Made by a program: the position numbers and the translations under genes. The notes under the pieces were generated by a model. That model ran no database searches, was not told the DNA's origin, and was given only the letters and a program-made list of their open reading frames with translations. Below are positions 7,248-13,489 of a DNA stretch of 20,653 bases, piece by piece. Source of the stretch: UBA10107 sp964572885 (lineage in GTDB: Archaea > Nanobdellota > Nanobdellia > Woesearchaeales > UBA10107); NCBI GenBank assembly GCA_964572885.1, contig CAZNFC010000006.1, positions 1 to 20,653 of the forward strand, given 5' to 3'. The stretch's first letter is position 1; every line of letters begins with the position of its first letter.

Positions 7248-7981
7248 TGCTTGACCTCTGGAACTTTTTCATTTTTTTTGGATTGTTCTTCAGATGATTT
7301 CTGCTTTCTCGGTCTTTTCTTTTTCTTCGATTCTTTTTCTTCTTCTGATTTCTTCTCTTCAGCAGCTTTCTCTTCTACTCTCGTTTCATCATAAATTATT
7401 ATATCATCAGGAAGCCTTATGTCGGGAGGCATTATCTTTACTTTTATTCCAACTGTACCTGTCTTTAGATTGACTGATGAAGTTGCCTTGCTTACATAAT
7501 TGATTGCAATATCTCCGCATTTCTTCAGATAGCCTGCGTAAAATCTCCATGATTTTGCTCTTGCGCTCGGTATCTTTCCCGAAATAACAACCTCAATTCC
7601 TCTTGCGCCTGCAGCCATGACGTCGCTTAATACTTTATGAGCAACTCCTTTGAATCTCTGCGTTCCAAATCTTTCCAATGTCGATGCTATTTTTTCAGCT
7701 ACTATCTGAGGATCAAGATTTATGTTTTCAACTTCAGCTATCTCTATCTGAGGATTTTCAAGCTTGAACTTGTTCTTCATCGTTGCAGTAAGGTCTTTTA
7801 TGTTCGCTCCTTTCCTTCCGACTATTAAACCTGGACGGGAAGCATAAATTATTATTTTTATTCCTGTAGGAGTCTTGACTAATTTTGTATGGCTCAATCC
7901 GACATTTGATAGCGTTTTAGCTATGTAATCTTCAATAAGATATTCCTTCATATTCTGTCCGACAAATTGTCTTTCAATCAT
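7244..7981 (-). CDS. rps3: Small subunit ribosomal protein uS3 (S3)
   Basis: uS3 lies at the mRNA entry site. A type II KH domain (residues about 15-90) carries the GRKG loop at 55-58. The C-terminal S3 domain includes LERFGTQRFKGVAHKVLSD, GARGIEVVISGKI, AKSWRFYAGYLKKCGD and GTVGIKVKIMPPD. After about residue 205 the protein ends in a Glu/Lys-rich tail of around 40 residues (for example KKSEEEKESKKKKRPRKQK). Total length is 245, long for the core but common for archaeal S3. It overlaps L22 and L29 by four bases each. Confidence 0.95.
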   Translation of the reverse strand: MIERQFVGQNMKEYLIEDYIAKTLSNVGLSHTKLVKTPTGIKIIIYASRPGLIVGRKGANIKDLTATMKNKFKLENPQIEIAEVENINLDPQIVAEKIASTLERFGTQRFKGVAHKVLSDVMAAGARGIEVVISGKIPSARAKSWRFYAGYLKKCGDIAINYVSKATSSVNLKTGTVGIKVKIMPPDIRLPDDIIIYDETRVEEKAAEEKKSEEEKESKKKKRPRKQKSSEEQSKKNEKVPEVKQ

Positions 7982-8439
7982 TTGTTTTTAGCTCTTGGTT
8001 TCTTTTCAACTTTATTTTCTTCTATTACGATCTCGACGTGAGCCCTTTTAGCGGCGCCAGGAGTTCTTCCTGATCTTCCACCTTCTGCTGCTCTGTGAGA
8101 GCACATGTGAGTTATGAAAAGGTCTTTTGAGATTCCTTTGTCGTTTGCATTTGATTCTGCACTTTTTATCAATTTCATTATTTCTCTGGTTGCTATCTGA
8201 GGATATCTTCCTGCAGCCATTCCAGGTTTGTGTCCTACGTCCATATTGAATCTTTTGAATGGAATCGCCTGTGTCATCTCGAAAACTCCTTCTAAGATTT
8301 TCTTTGCAGCTTCTGTACTTCTTCCTTGCAGATGATGGCATATTTCCCTTGCCTGCTTGTATGATATTGGCAAACTGACTCCAACAGCTTTCGCCATCTT
8401 AGTTCCATCATATTTCTGGAATGCGTATTTGTAAGCCAT
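7978..8439 (-). CDS. rpl22: Large subunit ribosomal protein uL22 (L22)
   Basis: uL22 lines the peptide exit tunnel. Blocks such as AVGVSLPISYKQAREICHHLQG, VGHKPGMAAGRYPQIATREIMKLI and FITHMCSHRAAEGG are archaeal L22. The start at 8439 (MAYKYAFQKYDG) was chosen instead of an in-frame ATG at 8457, since it follows the S19 stop by one base, is preceded by GGTG seven bases upstream and fits the family N terminus. The product has 153 residues. It overlaps S3 by ATGA. Confidence 0.94.
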   Translation of the reverse strand: MAYKYAFQKYDGTKMAKAVGVSLPISYKQAREICHHLQGRSTEAAKKILEGVFEMTQAIPFKRFNMDVGHKPGMAAGRYPQIATREIMKLIKSAESNANDKGISKDLFITHMCSHRAAEGGRSGRTPGAAKRAHVEIVIEENKVEKKPRAKNK

Positions 8440-8440
8440 T

Positions 8441-8824
8441 TTAATGCACCGATGCATGAGCAGATGATTTTGTAGCTCCTATTCCTGCTGCTCCATGCCT
8501 CACTGGTTTTCTTGTCATGACAAATTCTCCAAGTCTGTGCCCGAGCATATCCTCAGCTACAAACACCTGGACAAATTCTTTTCCGCTGTAAACTTTCAAC
8601 GTCAATCCTACCATTTCAGGAAGAATTATCATCTCTCTGAGGTGAGTTTCGATATTGTTCTTTCCTGCTCTTAATTCTTTCAGCAATTTCTTCTCTGCGT
8701 CTGTGAATCCTCTTTTCATATGTCTTCTTTCATTCGCAGGTATAAGCAGCATAAACTCATTCATGCTCATTGCTTTCAATTCAGCTAATGTTTTTCCTCT
8801 GAATGTGTATTCTTTCTTTGCCAT
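8441..8824 (-). CDS. rps19: Small subunit ribosomal protein uS19 (S19)
   Basis: uS19 sits in the head of the small subunit next to the A-site tRNA. The motif series FRGKTLAELKAMSMNEFMLLIPANERR, KRGFTDAEKKLL, IETHLREMIILPEMVGLTLKVYSGKEF, GHRLGEFVMTRKPVRHGAAGIGATKSS is standard for archaea, and 127 residues is close to the usual length. The gene lies two bases after L2 and one base before L22. Confidence 0.95.
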   Translation of the reverse strand: MAKKEYTFRGKTLAELKAMSMNEFMLLIPANERRHMKRGFTDAEKKLLKELRAGKNNIETHLREMIILPEMVGLTLKVYSGKEFVQVFVAEDMLGHRLGEFVMTRKPVRHGAAGIGATKSSAHASVH

Positions 8825-8826
8825 TT

Positions 8827-9540
8827 TTATCTTCTCATACCTGTCCTTCTTGGTCTTATCTTACCGACTTTTCTTCCTGCAGGCGCGTACTTAGGCGCAA
8901 CTGTAGGCCTTCCTTTGTGATGAGATGACTTTCCACCGAATGGGTGATCTACTGAGTTCATTGATACTCCTGATACATTCGGATAAAGCTTGTTTCTTGC
9001 TCTCTTTGCATAGAATCTTTTTCCTGCTTTGTAGAACGGCTTTTCTGTCCTTCCTGAACCTGCAACGACACCAATCTGCGCCCTGCATCCAGGATTGAAA
9101 TCCTTTTCTTTCTTTGAAGGCATCATGACTTTTACTGATTTGTCTGTCTTTGCCAATACTTTTGCAGTAGTTCCTGAAGTCCTTGCGAATTTTCCGCCGT
9201 CTCCTGGATTGTTTTCGATATTATATATTAAAGTTCCTTCTGGTATATTCTTCAATGCGACAGTATTTCCAACCTGGGCTGGTGCAGATATTCCCGACAT
9301 GACCTGATCGCCTACCTTTATTCCTTCAGGAGTTATGCTCAATACTTCCTCTCCATTCTGATATCTTATCGTGCATAATGGAGCAGTATGTCCTGCGCAG
9401 TGTAATATGTCAATTATATTTCCTGTCACAACTTCATTATCAAGTTTTCTTAATTTAGCATCTCCCAAATAATTGAAACTAGGAGCTCTGTATCTAGGAG
9501 AACCTCTTCCCCTTCTTTGTGATATGATATTCTTACCCAT
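8827..9540 (-). CDS. rpl2: Large subunit ribosomal protein uL2 (L2)
   Basis: uL2 is a core large-subunit protein next to the peptidyl-transferase centre. It shows RRGRGSPRYRAPSFNYLGDAKL, a first beta-barrel (residues about 40-100) and the C-terminal segment VSMNSVDHPFGG, with the His of the DHPFGG loop that is implicated in activity. After it, the usual glycine is replaced by KSSHHKGRPT, and the residue before VDHP is Ser rather than the common Pro. The length of 237 is normal. It follows L23 after one base. Confidence 0.95.
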   Translation of the reverse strand: MGKNIISQRRGRGSPRYRAPSFNYLGDAKLRKLDNEVVTGNIIDILHCAGHTAPLCTIRYQNGEEVLSITPEGIKVGDQVMSGISAPAQVGNTVALKNIPEGTLIYNIENNPGDGGKFARTSGTTAKVLAKTDKSVKVMMPSKKEKDFNPGCRAQIGVVAGSGRTEKPFYKAGKRFYAKRARNKLYPNVSGVSMNSVDHPFGGKSSHHKGRPTVAPKYAPAGRKVGKIRPRRTGMRR

Positions 9541-9541
9541 T

Positions 9542-9796
9542 TTACATCAAACCTAATTGTGTCGCAATGTCTATTGCCGGTGTTTCTTTTCCGAATGTTA
9601 TGAATGCCTTCTTTTCTCCCTGAGGAGTTATGTGAGTGGTTACGTTAGTAACTTTTGTCTTGAACATCTTTTCCATCTCATCCTTTATCTCTTTCTTAGT
9701 AGCTTTAAGGTCAACTATGAAAATTAATTTGTTCTCTGATTCCATCATCCTTATAGATTTTTCAGTTGCGCTTGGTCTTTTGATTATCTGCTTCAT
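9542..9796 (-). CDS. rpl23: Large subunit ribosomal protein uL23 (L23)
   Basis: uL23 lies at the tunnel exit and is the docking site for SRP and other nascent-chain factors. The sequence IIKRPSATEKSIRMMESENKLIFIVDLKATKKEIKDEMEKMFKTKVTNV with a final FGKETPAIDIATQLGLM fits archaeal L23, and 84 residues is normal. Its ATG overlaps the L4 stop by four bases. Confidence 0.95.
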   Translation of the reverse strand: MKQIIKRPSATEKSIRMMESENKLIFIVDLKATKKEIKDEMEKMFKTKVTNVTTHITPQGEKKAFITFGKETPAIDIATQLGLM

Positions 9797-10842
9797 TTCA
9801 TCGCCTTCGCTTTAAGATCTTTCATTATCTTCTCGACTTCATTATGTTCTTTTGATACTTTCTCTTTTTCTATTTCTTTTTTGACTTCTGCTTTTTTATC
9901 AACAGGAGCATAATTCGGCCTTTTTGCTTCAGGCTTATGAGCTTCAACTCTTTTTGTCTCTTTTTTAGGAGCGTGAGAAGTTTCTTTCTTCTTTGGAGAA
10001 GATATCTCCTTTACAATAGTCTTTCCATGATAGTCTTCTGTGAATAGTTTTTCTTTTGCTAAGACATCAATAGCATTTTCAGTCCATAATGTCAATCTTC
10101 CAGGATGGCATCCAGGAGCCAATAGTTCTGCATTTAAACTATTTGCAGAGACAACATCAACACCTGGTATGTTCTTTGCAGCATTCAATAATTGGCATTC
10201 ATTGCCTACAACAAACAAAGGACCAATCTTGTTATGGTATTTTCTTCCTCTGTTCTTTCCTGATCCTGATCTTACGTTTGATCCTGATGTTCTTTTCAAT
10301 TCTGTTTCAAATCCTAATTTTTCTAATGCTTTGTAAACATCTTTTGTTTTGTTCAATGATTCAAATTTGCTGTCAACTATGAACGGGAAATCTTTAGGGA
10401 CTTTATGCCCTCTTTTATTTACTAAATTAACGTCAACTGTTGCTGCTATCGCTGATCTTATCGCTTTCCTATTTTCTTTCTCATTTATCTTTTGAGACCA
10501 GTTCTTTTCTGCTTTAGGAGGATTAGCCTGTCTTCCGCCTACTGTTCCTGGTGCGATTGCTCCGACCCAGTTCATCCTTGTTCCATTTCTTGACATTATT
10601 TTTCTTGGAACTCTTGATATTCCTGCGCCGTAAGTCGCTTTGTAGTCTCTTCTACGCCTGGATACTTCCGAAACTTGCCTTGTTCCTGCTCCAGGTTTTG
10701 TACCATAAGCCTGTCTTGCTTCTGCCTGGACTGATAAAACTGCCCTCTGGATCAAGTCTTCTCTTATCTGCTCGCTAAATTGAACAGGAAGATCTTTTGT
10801 TCCTTTTTCAGTTTTGTTTGTGTCCAGTATCTTTGTTTTCAT
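9793..10842 (-). CDS. rpl4: Large subunit ribosomal protein uL4 (L4) with basic C-terminal extension
   Basis: uL4 reaches into the exit tunnel and is an early assembly protein. The core (residues 1 to about 275) includes KPGAGTRQVSEVSRRRRDY, TYGAGISRVPRKI, NWVGAIAPGTVGGRQANPPK, SGKNRGRKYHNKIGPLFVV and GVDVVSANSLNAELLAPG. Archaeal L4 is usually about 255 residues; here 349, because a Lys/Glu-rich tail of about 75 residues follows. The only Shine-Dalgarno-like motif upstream, GAGGT, overlaps the D box and terminal stem of a box C/D RNA. The spacing of 14 bases to the ATG is long, so sRNA folding could affect L4 translation. Confidence 0.94.
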   Translation of the reverse strand: MKTKILDTNKTEKGTKDLPVQFSEQIREDLIQRAVLSVQAEARQAYGTKPGAGTRQVSEVSRRRRDYKATYGAGISRVPRKIMSRNGTRMNWVGAIAPGTVGGRQANPPKAEKNWSQKINEKENRKAIRSAIAATVDVNLVNKRGHKVPKDFPFIVDSKFESLNKTKDVYKALEKLGFETELKRTSGSNVRSGSGKNRGRKYHNKIGPLFVVGNECQLLNAAKNIPGVDVVSANSLNAELLAPGCHPGRLTLWTENAIDVLAKEKLFTEDYHGKTIVKEISSPKKKETSHAPKKETKRVEAHKPEAKRPNYAPVDKKAEVKKEIEKEKVSKEHNEVEKIMKDLKAKAMK

Positions 10843-10853
10843 TTTTTAATAAT

Positions 10854-10917
10854 TCAACCTCAGCACATCGATTGTATCATCATCAAGTCAGACGGGGATA
10901 ACCTCATCATCGGTTGA
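10854..10917 (-). ncRNA. Box C/D guide sRNA between the L3 and L4 genes
   Basis: All elements of an archaeal box C/D RNA occur in order on the operon strand. They are: stem arm UCAACC (10917-10912), one G, C box AUGAUGA (10910-10904), a 12-nt guide (10903-10892), D' box CUGA (10891-10888), spacer CUUG, C' box AUGAUGA (10883-10877), a 13-nt guide (10876-10864), D box CUGA (10863-10860) and stem arm GGUUGA (10859-10854). The arms pair perfectly. Only one base lies between the 5' arm and the C box and none between the D box and the 3' arm, exactly the three-base bulge a kink-turn needs. Such RNAs bind L7Ae, Nop5 and fibrillarin and direct 2'-O-methylation. No own promoter is seen; it is probably processed from the operon transcript. 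Confidence 0.9.
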
Positions 10918-10927
10918 GCATGTATCA

Positions 10928-11917
10928 TTATTGTTTTGACTGCAAGCTTGTGTATATTATGCTTGGAGCCTCTTTTGTAATCTTTGGATTTGGTCTTATT
11001 GCCTGATTTATTCTTATCATCCTTTTCTTAGGTCCTGCAATCGAACCTCTCAATAAAATATATGTTGCATTTACAACGCCATAACGTGAGAATCCGCCCT
11101 GAATGTTTATTTCTTCGGGCTTGTCTGATATCTTTAGAATTTGTTTGTTATATTCCGTCCTTACATGATAACCCATCTGTCCTGCATGCGCGACTCTGTA
11201 CATTACGTGTCCCTGAGCCTGCCATCCTCCCAATGAACCTGGGTTTCTTATTGACTTTTCTGACTTATGCCTTCTTCTTGTGATCCCGAATCTTTTCATA
11301 GGACCCTGGAATCCTTTTCCTATTGTTACAGCGTGAGTATCAATCTGGTTTCCTTCGGCGAAAACATCTCTTACAGAAAGTTCTTTTCCTAATTTCTCTT
11401 TTGCAAAATTTAACTTATCTTCTTTTGAACCGCCTAATCCTATCTCGAATACTTCCGGTTTCTTTTTTAAGTGTATTAATTTTGGCTGTGTATGAACAAT
11501 CAATGTTAAGTCGTCGAAATCAGAAGCAGAAAGTTTTGACAAATTTTCTTCATTTGATTTTTTATGCTTTGTAAGAAGTTTTCTTTCGACAAGCTCCTTG
11601 TCAAGTGATTTTGAGTTGATCTGGGTTTTTGTCTGGAAACCGTAAATTGTCTGAGAATAAAGTTTGACGCCGGCGACTTTGAGAGGGGGACATTCAAGCA
11701 CTGTGCAAGGGCAGAAAATTTCGTCGCCTTTTGTCTTGGATGTCTTGATATTATTGACGATGATTGTGTGAGTCATGCCGACTTTATATCCGGCGAAACC
11801 CAAGGCCTTTTTTTCTGATGTCTGTGCCCAGGCCCTGACTTTAGGATATTGTCTTGCAGCCCTTTTTCTAGGCCAGACCTGCATGCTTCCTGCTCTTGGT
11901 TTTCTTACGTTAGACAT
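10928..11917 (-). CDS. rpl3: Large subunit ribosomal protein uL3 (L3)
   Basis: uL3 is an early-assembling large-subunit protein that reaches toward the peptidyl-transferase centre. Diagnostic parts are RKPRAGSMQVWPRKRAARQYPKVRAW, LGFAGYKVGMTHTI, the GKGFQGPMKRFGI loop and RNPGSLGGWQAQGHVMYRVAHAGQMGYH. The 329 residues match archaeal L3. It is the first gene of the operon, with a TATA box about 130 bases upstream and a structured leader. No clear Shine-Dalgarno motif precedes the ATG at 11917. An 85-base gap with a guide RNA separates it from L4. Confidence 0.95.
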   Translation of the reverse strand: MSNVRKPRAGSMQVWPRKRAARQYPKVRAWAQTSEKKALGFAGYKVGMTHTIIVNNIKTSKTKGDEIFCPCTVLECPPLKVAGVKLYSQTIYGFQTKTQINSKSLDKELVERKLLTKHKKSNEENLSKLSASDFDDLTLIVHTQPKLIHLKKKPEVFEIGLGGSKEDKLNFAKEKLGKELSVRDVFAEGNQIDTHAVTIGKGFQGPMKRFGITRRRHKSEKSIRNPGSLGGWQAQGHVMYRVAHAGQMGYHVRTEYNKQILKISDKPEEINIQGGFSRYGVVNATYILLRGSIAGPKKRMIRINQAIRPNPKITKEAPSIIYTSLQSKQ

Positions 11918-11928
11918 TTTTTAGTTTC

Positions 11929-12017
11929 AGAGCCGATAACTTTTAGTAGAACTTCTTGGTTCGTACTGAAAAAGTTGCTTTTCCAGGCTCTCAAGCGCTT
12001 ACATTGCTGTAATCGCC
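11929..12017 (-). promoter_or_regulatory. Structured 5' leader of the ribosomal protein operon
   Basis: Between the predicted transcript start (about 12024) and the L3 ATG the RNA can fold extensively. A first hairpin (12017-11994) has stem GGCG/CGCU, one A-G mismatch, stem UUACA/UGUAA and the tetraloop GCAA, which is of the GNRA type. Next, AGAGCC (11991-11986) pairs with GGCUCU (11934-11929) and encloses two hairpins: GAAAA/UUUUC (11983-11968) and AGUA-c-GAAC/GUUC-UACT (11967-11945, six-base loop). This makes a plausible three-way junction ending 11 bases before the start codon. The pairings are read directly; a regulatory role, such as autogenous control by a ribosomal protein, is inferred. 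Confidence 0.55.
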
Positions 12018-12046
12018 ATTTATGGGAATTTTAAGGCTCGGGGTCA

Positions 12047-12054
12047 TTTATAAA
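12047..12054 (-). promoter_or_regulatory. TATA box of the ribosomal protein operon
   Basis: TTTATAAA is a strong archaeal TATA box. Transcription on the minus strand would start about 25-30 bases downstream, near 12024, giving a leader of about 107 bases before L3. The element is a perfect palindrome and could also fire toward rsmE, but the rsmE start has a closer candidate. Confidence 0.6.
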
Positions 12055-12130
12055 CGTTGTGCTTCTTTCCAGTAAGAACATGACTTATAGACTGTGGTAT
12101 ATATGTTGTAATATATATTCTATATGGAAA

Positions 12131-12138
12131 ATAAATAA
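12131..12138 (+). promoter_or_regulatory. Probable TATA box of rsmE (leaderless)
   Basis: The A/T-only stretch ATAAATAA begins exactly 30 bases before the ATG at 12161, the same distance seen for the other promoters in this window. This would give a leaderless transcript. The whole surroundings are AT-rich, with a TAATAT-agca-ATATTA inverted repeat at 12136-12151, so the call is tentative. The rest of 12055-12160 shows no gene. Confidence 0.4.
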
Positions 12139-12160
12139 TATAGCAATATTAAAGAAAAGG

Positions 12161-12844
12161 ATGAAGTTTGATTTTAATATGAATATACAAGAATTAGACT
12201 GGTTTTACTCAGAAGATATAGGTAAAATAACCAGATTAAGCTCTGATGAAGCTCGTCATCTGAAAGTCAAAAGGCATTATGAAAATGAGAAAATTGTTAT
12301 ATTTGATGGGAAAGGAAAAGTAGGTGTTGGAAAGATTTTCGGAAAGGATCAAATAGAAGTTTCTGAGATAAAAGAGTTTCCCAAAGAAGATAATCTAATT
12401 ATTGCTTCTGCGGTTCCAAAAGGAGATAAATTTGATTTCATGCTTCAAAAACTTACAGAATTAAATGTTTCAGTGATAATTCCGTTAAGAACAAAAAATT
12501 CTGTCGTAATCCCTAAAAATATAGAACGTTATAAAAGAGTTCTATTGGAAGCATGCAAGCAGTGTAAAAGAGTATGGATTCCTGAATTAAGAAATTTAAC
12601 GGAGTTTTCTTCAGTCATTAAAGAGAAGGCAGATAATAAGATAATTCTTGATCAAGAAGGAAGCAAGTTAAAAGAAGTGAAAGGAAAAACATTAGTTCTT
12701 ATAGGTCCTGAAGGTGGCTTTACCGAAGAAGAACTCAAAGAAGCAGAAAGCAGAGGATTTGTTAAAACATCAATTTCAAAAAATACATTAAGGATAGAGA
12801 CCGCAGCAATAGCTGTTGCATCCATTATAAATAGCAAGATATAA
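12161..12844 (+). CDS. rsmE: RsmE-family 16S rRNA (uracil-N3) methyltransferase
   Basis: RsmE methylates N3 of a universally conserved uridine in the 3' part of 16S rRNA (U1498 in E. coli). The protein has an N-terminal PUA-like part (WFYSEDIGKI, SSDEARHLKVKRHYENEKIVIFDGKG) and a SPOUT methyltransferase domain. The C-terminal knot motifs are unmistakable: LVLIGPEGGFTEEELKEAESRGF and SISKNTLRIETAAIAVASII. The start at 12161 gives 227 residues and fits a leaderless promoter; ATG 12179 is an alternative, and the frame is open upstream to 12059. RsmE is mainly a bacterial family, so this copy may have been acquired. It diverges from the ribosomal protein operon. Confidence 0.88.
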   Translation: MKFDFNMNIQELDWFYSEDIGKITRLSSDEARHLKVKRHYENEKIVIFDGKGKVGVGKIFGKDQIEVSEIKEFPKEDNLIIASAVPKGDKFDFMLQKLTELNVSVIIPLRTKNSVVIPKNIERYKRVLLEACKQCKRVWIPELRNLTEFSSVIKEKADNKIILDQEGSKLKEVKGKTLVLIGPEGGFTEEELKEAESRGFVKTSISKNTLRIETAAIAVASIINSKI

Positions 12845-12846
12845 AT
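12839..12846 (+). promoter_or_regulatory. TATA box of the CYTH gene, over the rsmE stop codon
   Basis: ATATAAAT starts 30 bases before the ATG at 12869 and spans the rsmE TAA (12842-12844). It predicts a leaderless mRNA for the downstream gene, which has no Shine-Dalgarno motif. Confidence 0.55.
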
Positions 12847-12868
12847 ATTAACTATTTTTGTTATTTCT

Positions 12869-13489
12869 ATGCAAAAAGAAGAGCATGTAGTTGAAGTTGA
12901 AGGAAGATATCATGCGGATATTGTTTCAAAAAGAAGAATTCTACAGGGCGCACTTTTTAAGGATAAAATAAAGAGGAGAGATACATACTATGACACGCAT
13001 GACTTGAGATTAGCTAGAAAAGGAATTTATCTCATAACTAAAAACGGCGAATTTGAATTAAAAGTTCCTGAAGACAAGGAAGATGCAAGAAAAGGCTCAG
13101 GATTCGAAGAAGAACACAATGAAGAAAAGATAAGGCGTCATTTAGATCTTCCAAAAGCAGGAGATCTTTCTGATTTGCTGACAAGAAATGGTTATTTACC
13201 ATTTTGCAGATTCATGCTCGTGAGAGACAGGTATAAGTATGGAGACCTAAGGATAGATATTGACCATACTCATTTTCCTTCTTTGTTTAGGTATGATGTA
13301 GCTGAAGTGGAGATCAAGACGGACAGATCAAAAAAGAAAGAAGCTGAAACAATGATTGAAGATTTTGCAGGTCAGCGTTCACTTAAAACAGCAAGAGGAA
13401 AACTCTTTGAGTTTTTACATAGAACAAGAAAAAAAGATTATGATATGCTGTGTGAAATTCTTGGGATAGACGATTCAATCTTTCAGTAA
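12869..13489 (+). CDS. CYTH-domain protein, thiamine-triphosphatase-like
   Basis: CYTH proteins hydrolyse or cyclise triphosphates inside an acidic beta-tunnel with divalent metal. The N-terminal signature is EVEGR (Glu9, Glu11, Arg13), where the usual motif is ExExK, so Lys is replaced by Arg. Further tunnel strands are TYYDTHDLRLARKGIYL, FELKVP (63-67), VRDRYKYGDLRIDID and VAEVEIKTD (144-152). The order resembles animal thiamine triphosphatase more than the class IV adenylate cyclases. Length is 206 residues. Its last 15 bases overlap the end of sufC, on the opposite strand. The substrate cannot be told from sequence; inorganic tripolyphosphate and thiamine triphosphate are both possible. 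Confidence 0.75.
   Translation: MQKEEHVVEVEGRYHADIVSKRRILQGALFKDKIKRRDTYYDTHDLRLARKGIYLITKNGEFELKVPEDKEDARKGSGFEEEHNEEKIRRHLDLPKAGDLSDLLTRNGYLPFCRFMLVRDRYKYGDLRIDIDHTHFPSLFRYDVAEVEIKTDRSKKKEAETMIEDFAGQRSLKTARGKLFEFLHRTRKKDYDMLCEILGIDDSIFQ
13429..13435 (-). terminator. Possible T-run terminator of the suf operon
   Basis: Seven T residues on the minus strand lie about 40 bases after the sufC stop codon. Archaeal RNA polymerase stops at such T-runs. It lies inside the convergent CYTH gene and could equally be Lys codons without regulatory meaning. Confidence 0.25.

Noticed and set aside
8440..8457. Longer L22 start at 8457
   Set aside because: It would run into S19; 8439 has GGTG at the right distance and the expected N terminus.
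11918..12024. The L3 leader as a second box C/D or an H/ACA RNA
   Set aside because: No RUGAUGA box is present and no ACA box lies at the correct distance from a stem; only one stray CUGA is found.
12098..12118. TATATAT/ATATATA inverted repeat before rsmE
   Set aside because: It is pure AT in an AT-rich region and carries little information; chance is sufficient.
12059..12160. Extension of the rsmE reading frame upstream to an ATG at 12059
   Set aside because: The added 34 residues do not look like the RsmE N terminus, and a TATA-like element lies 30 bases before the ATG at 12161, inside the extension.
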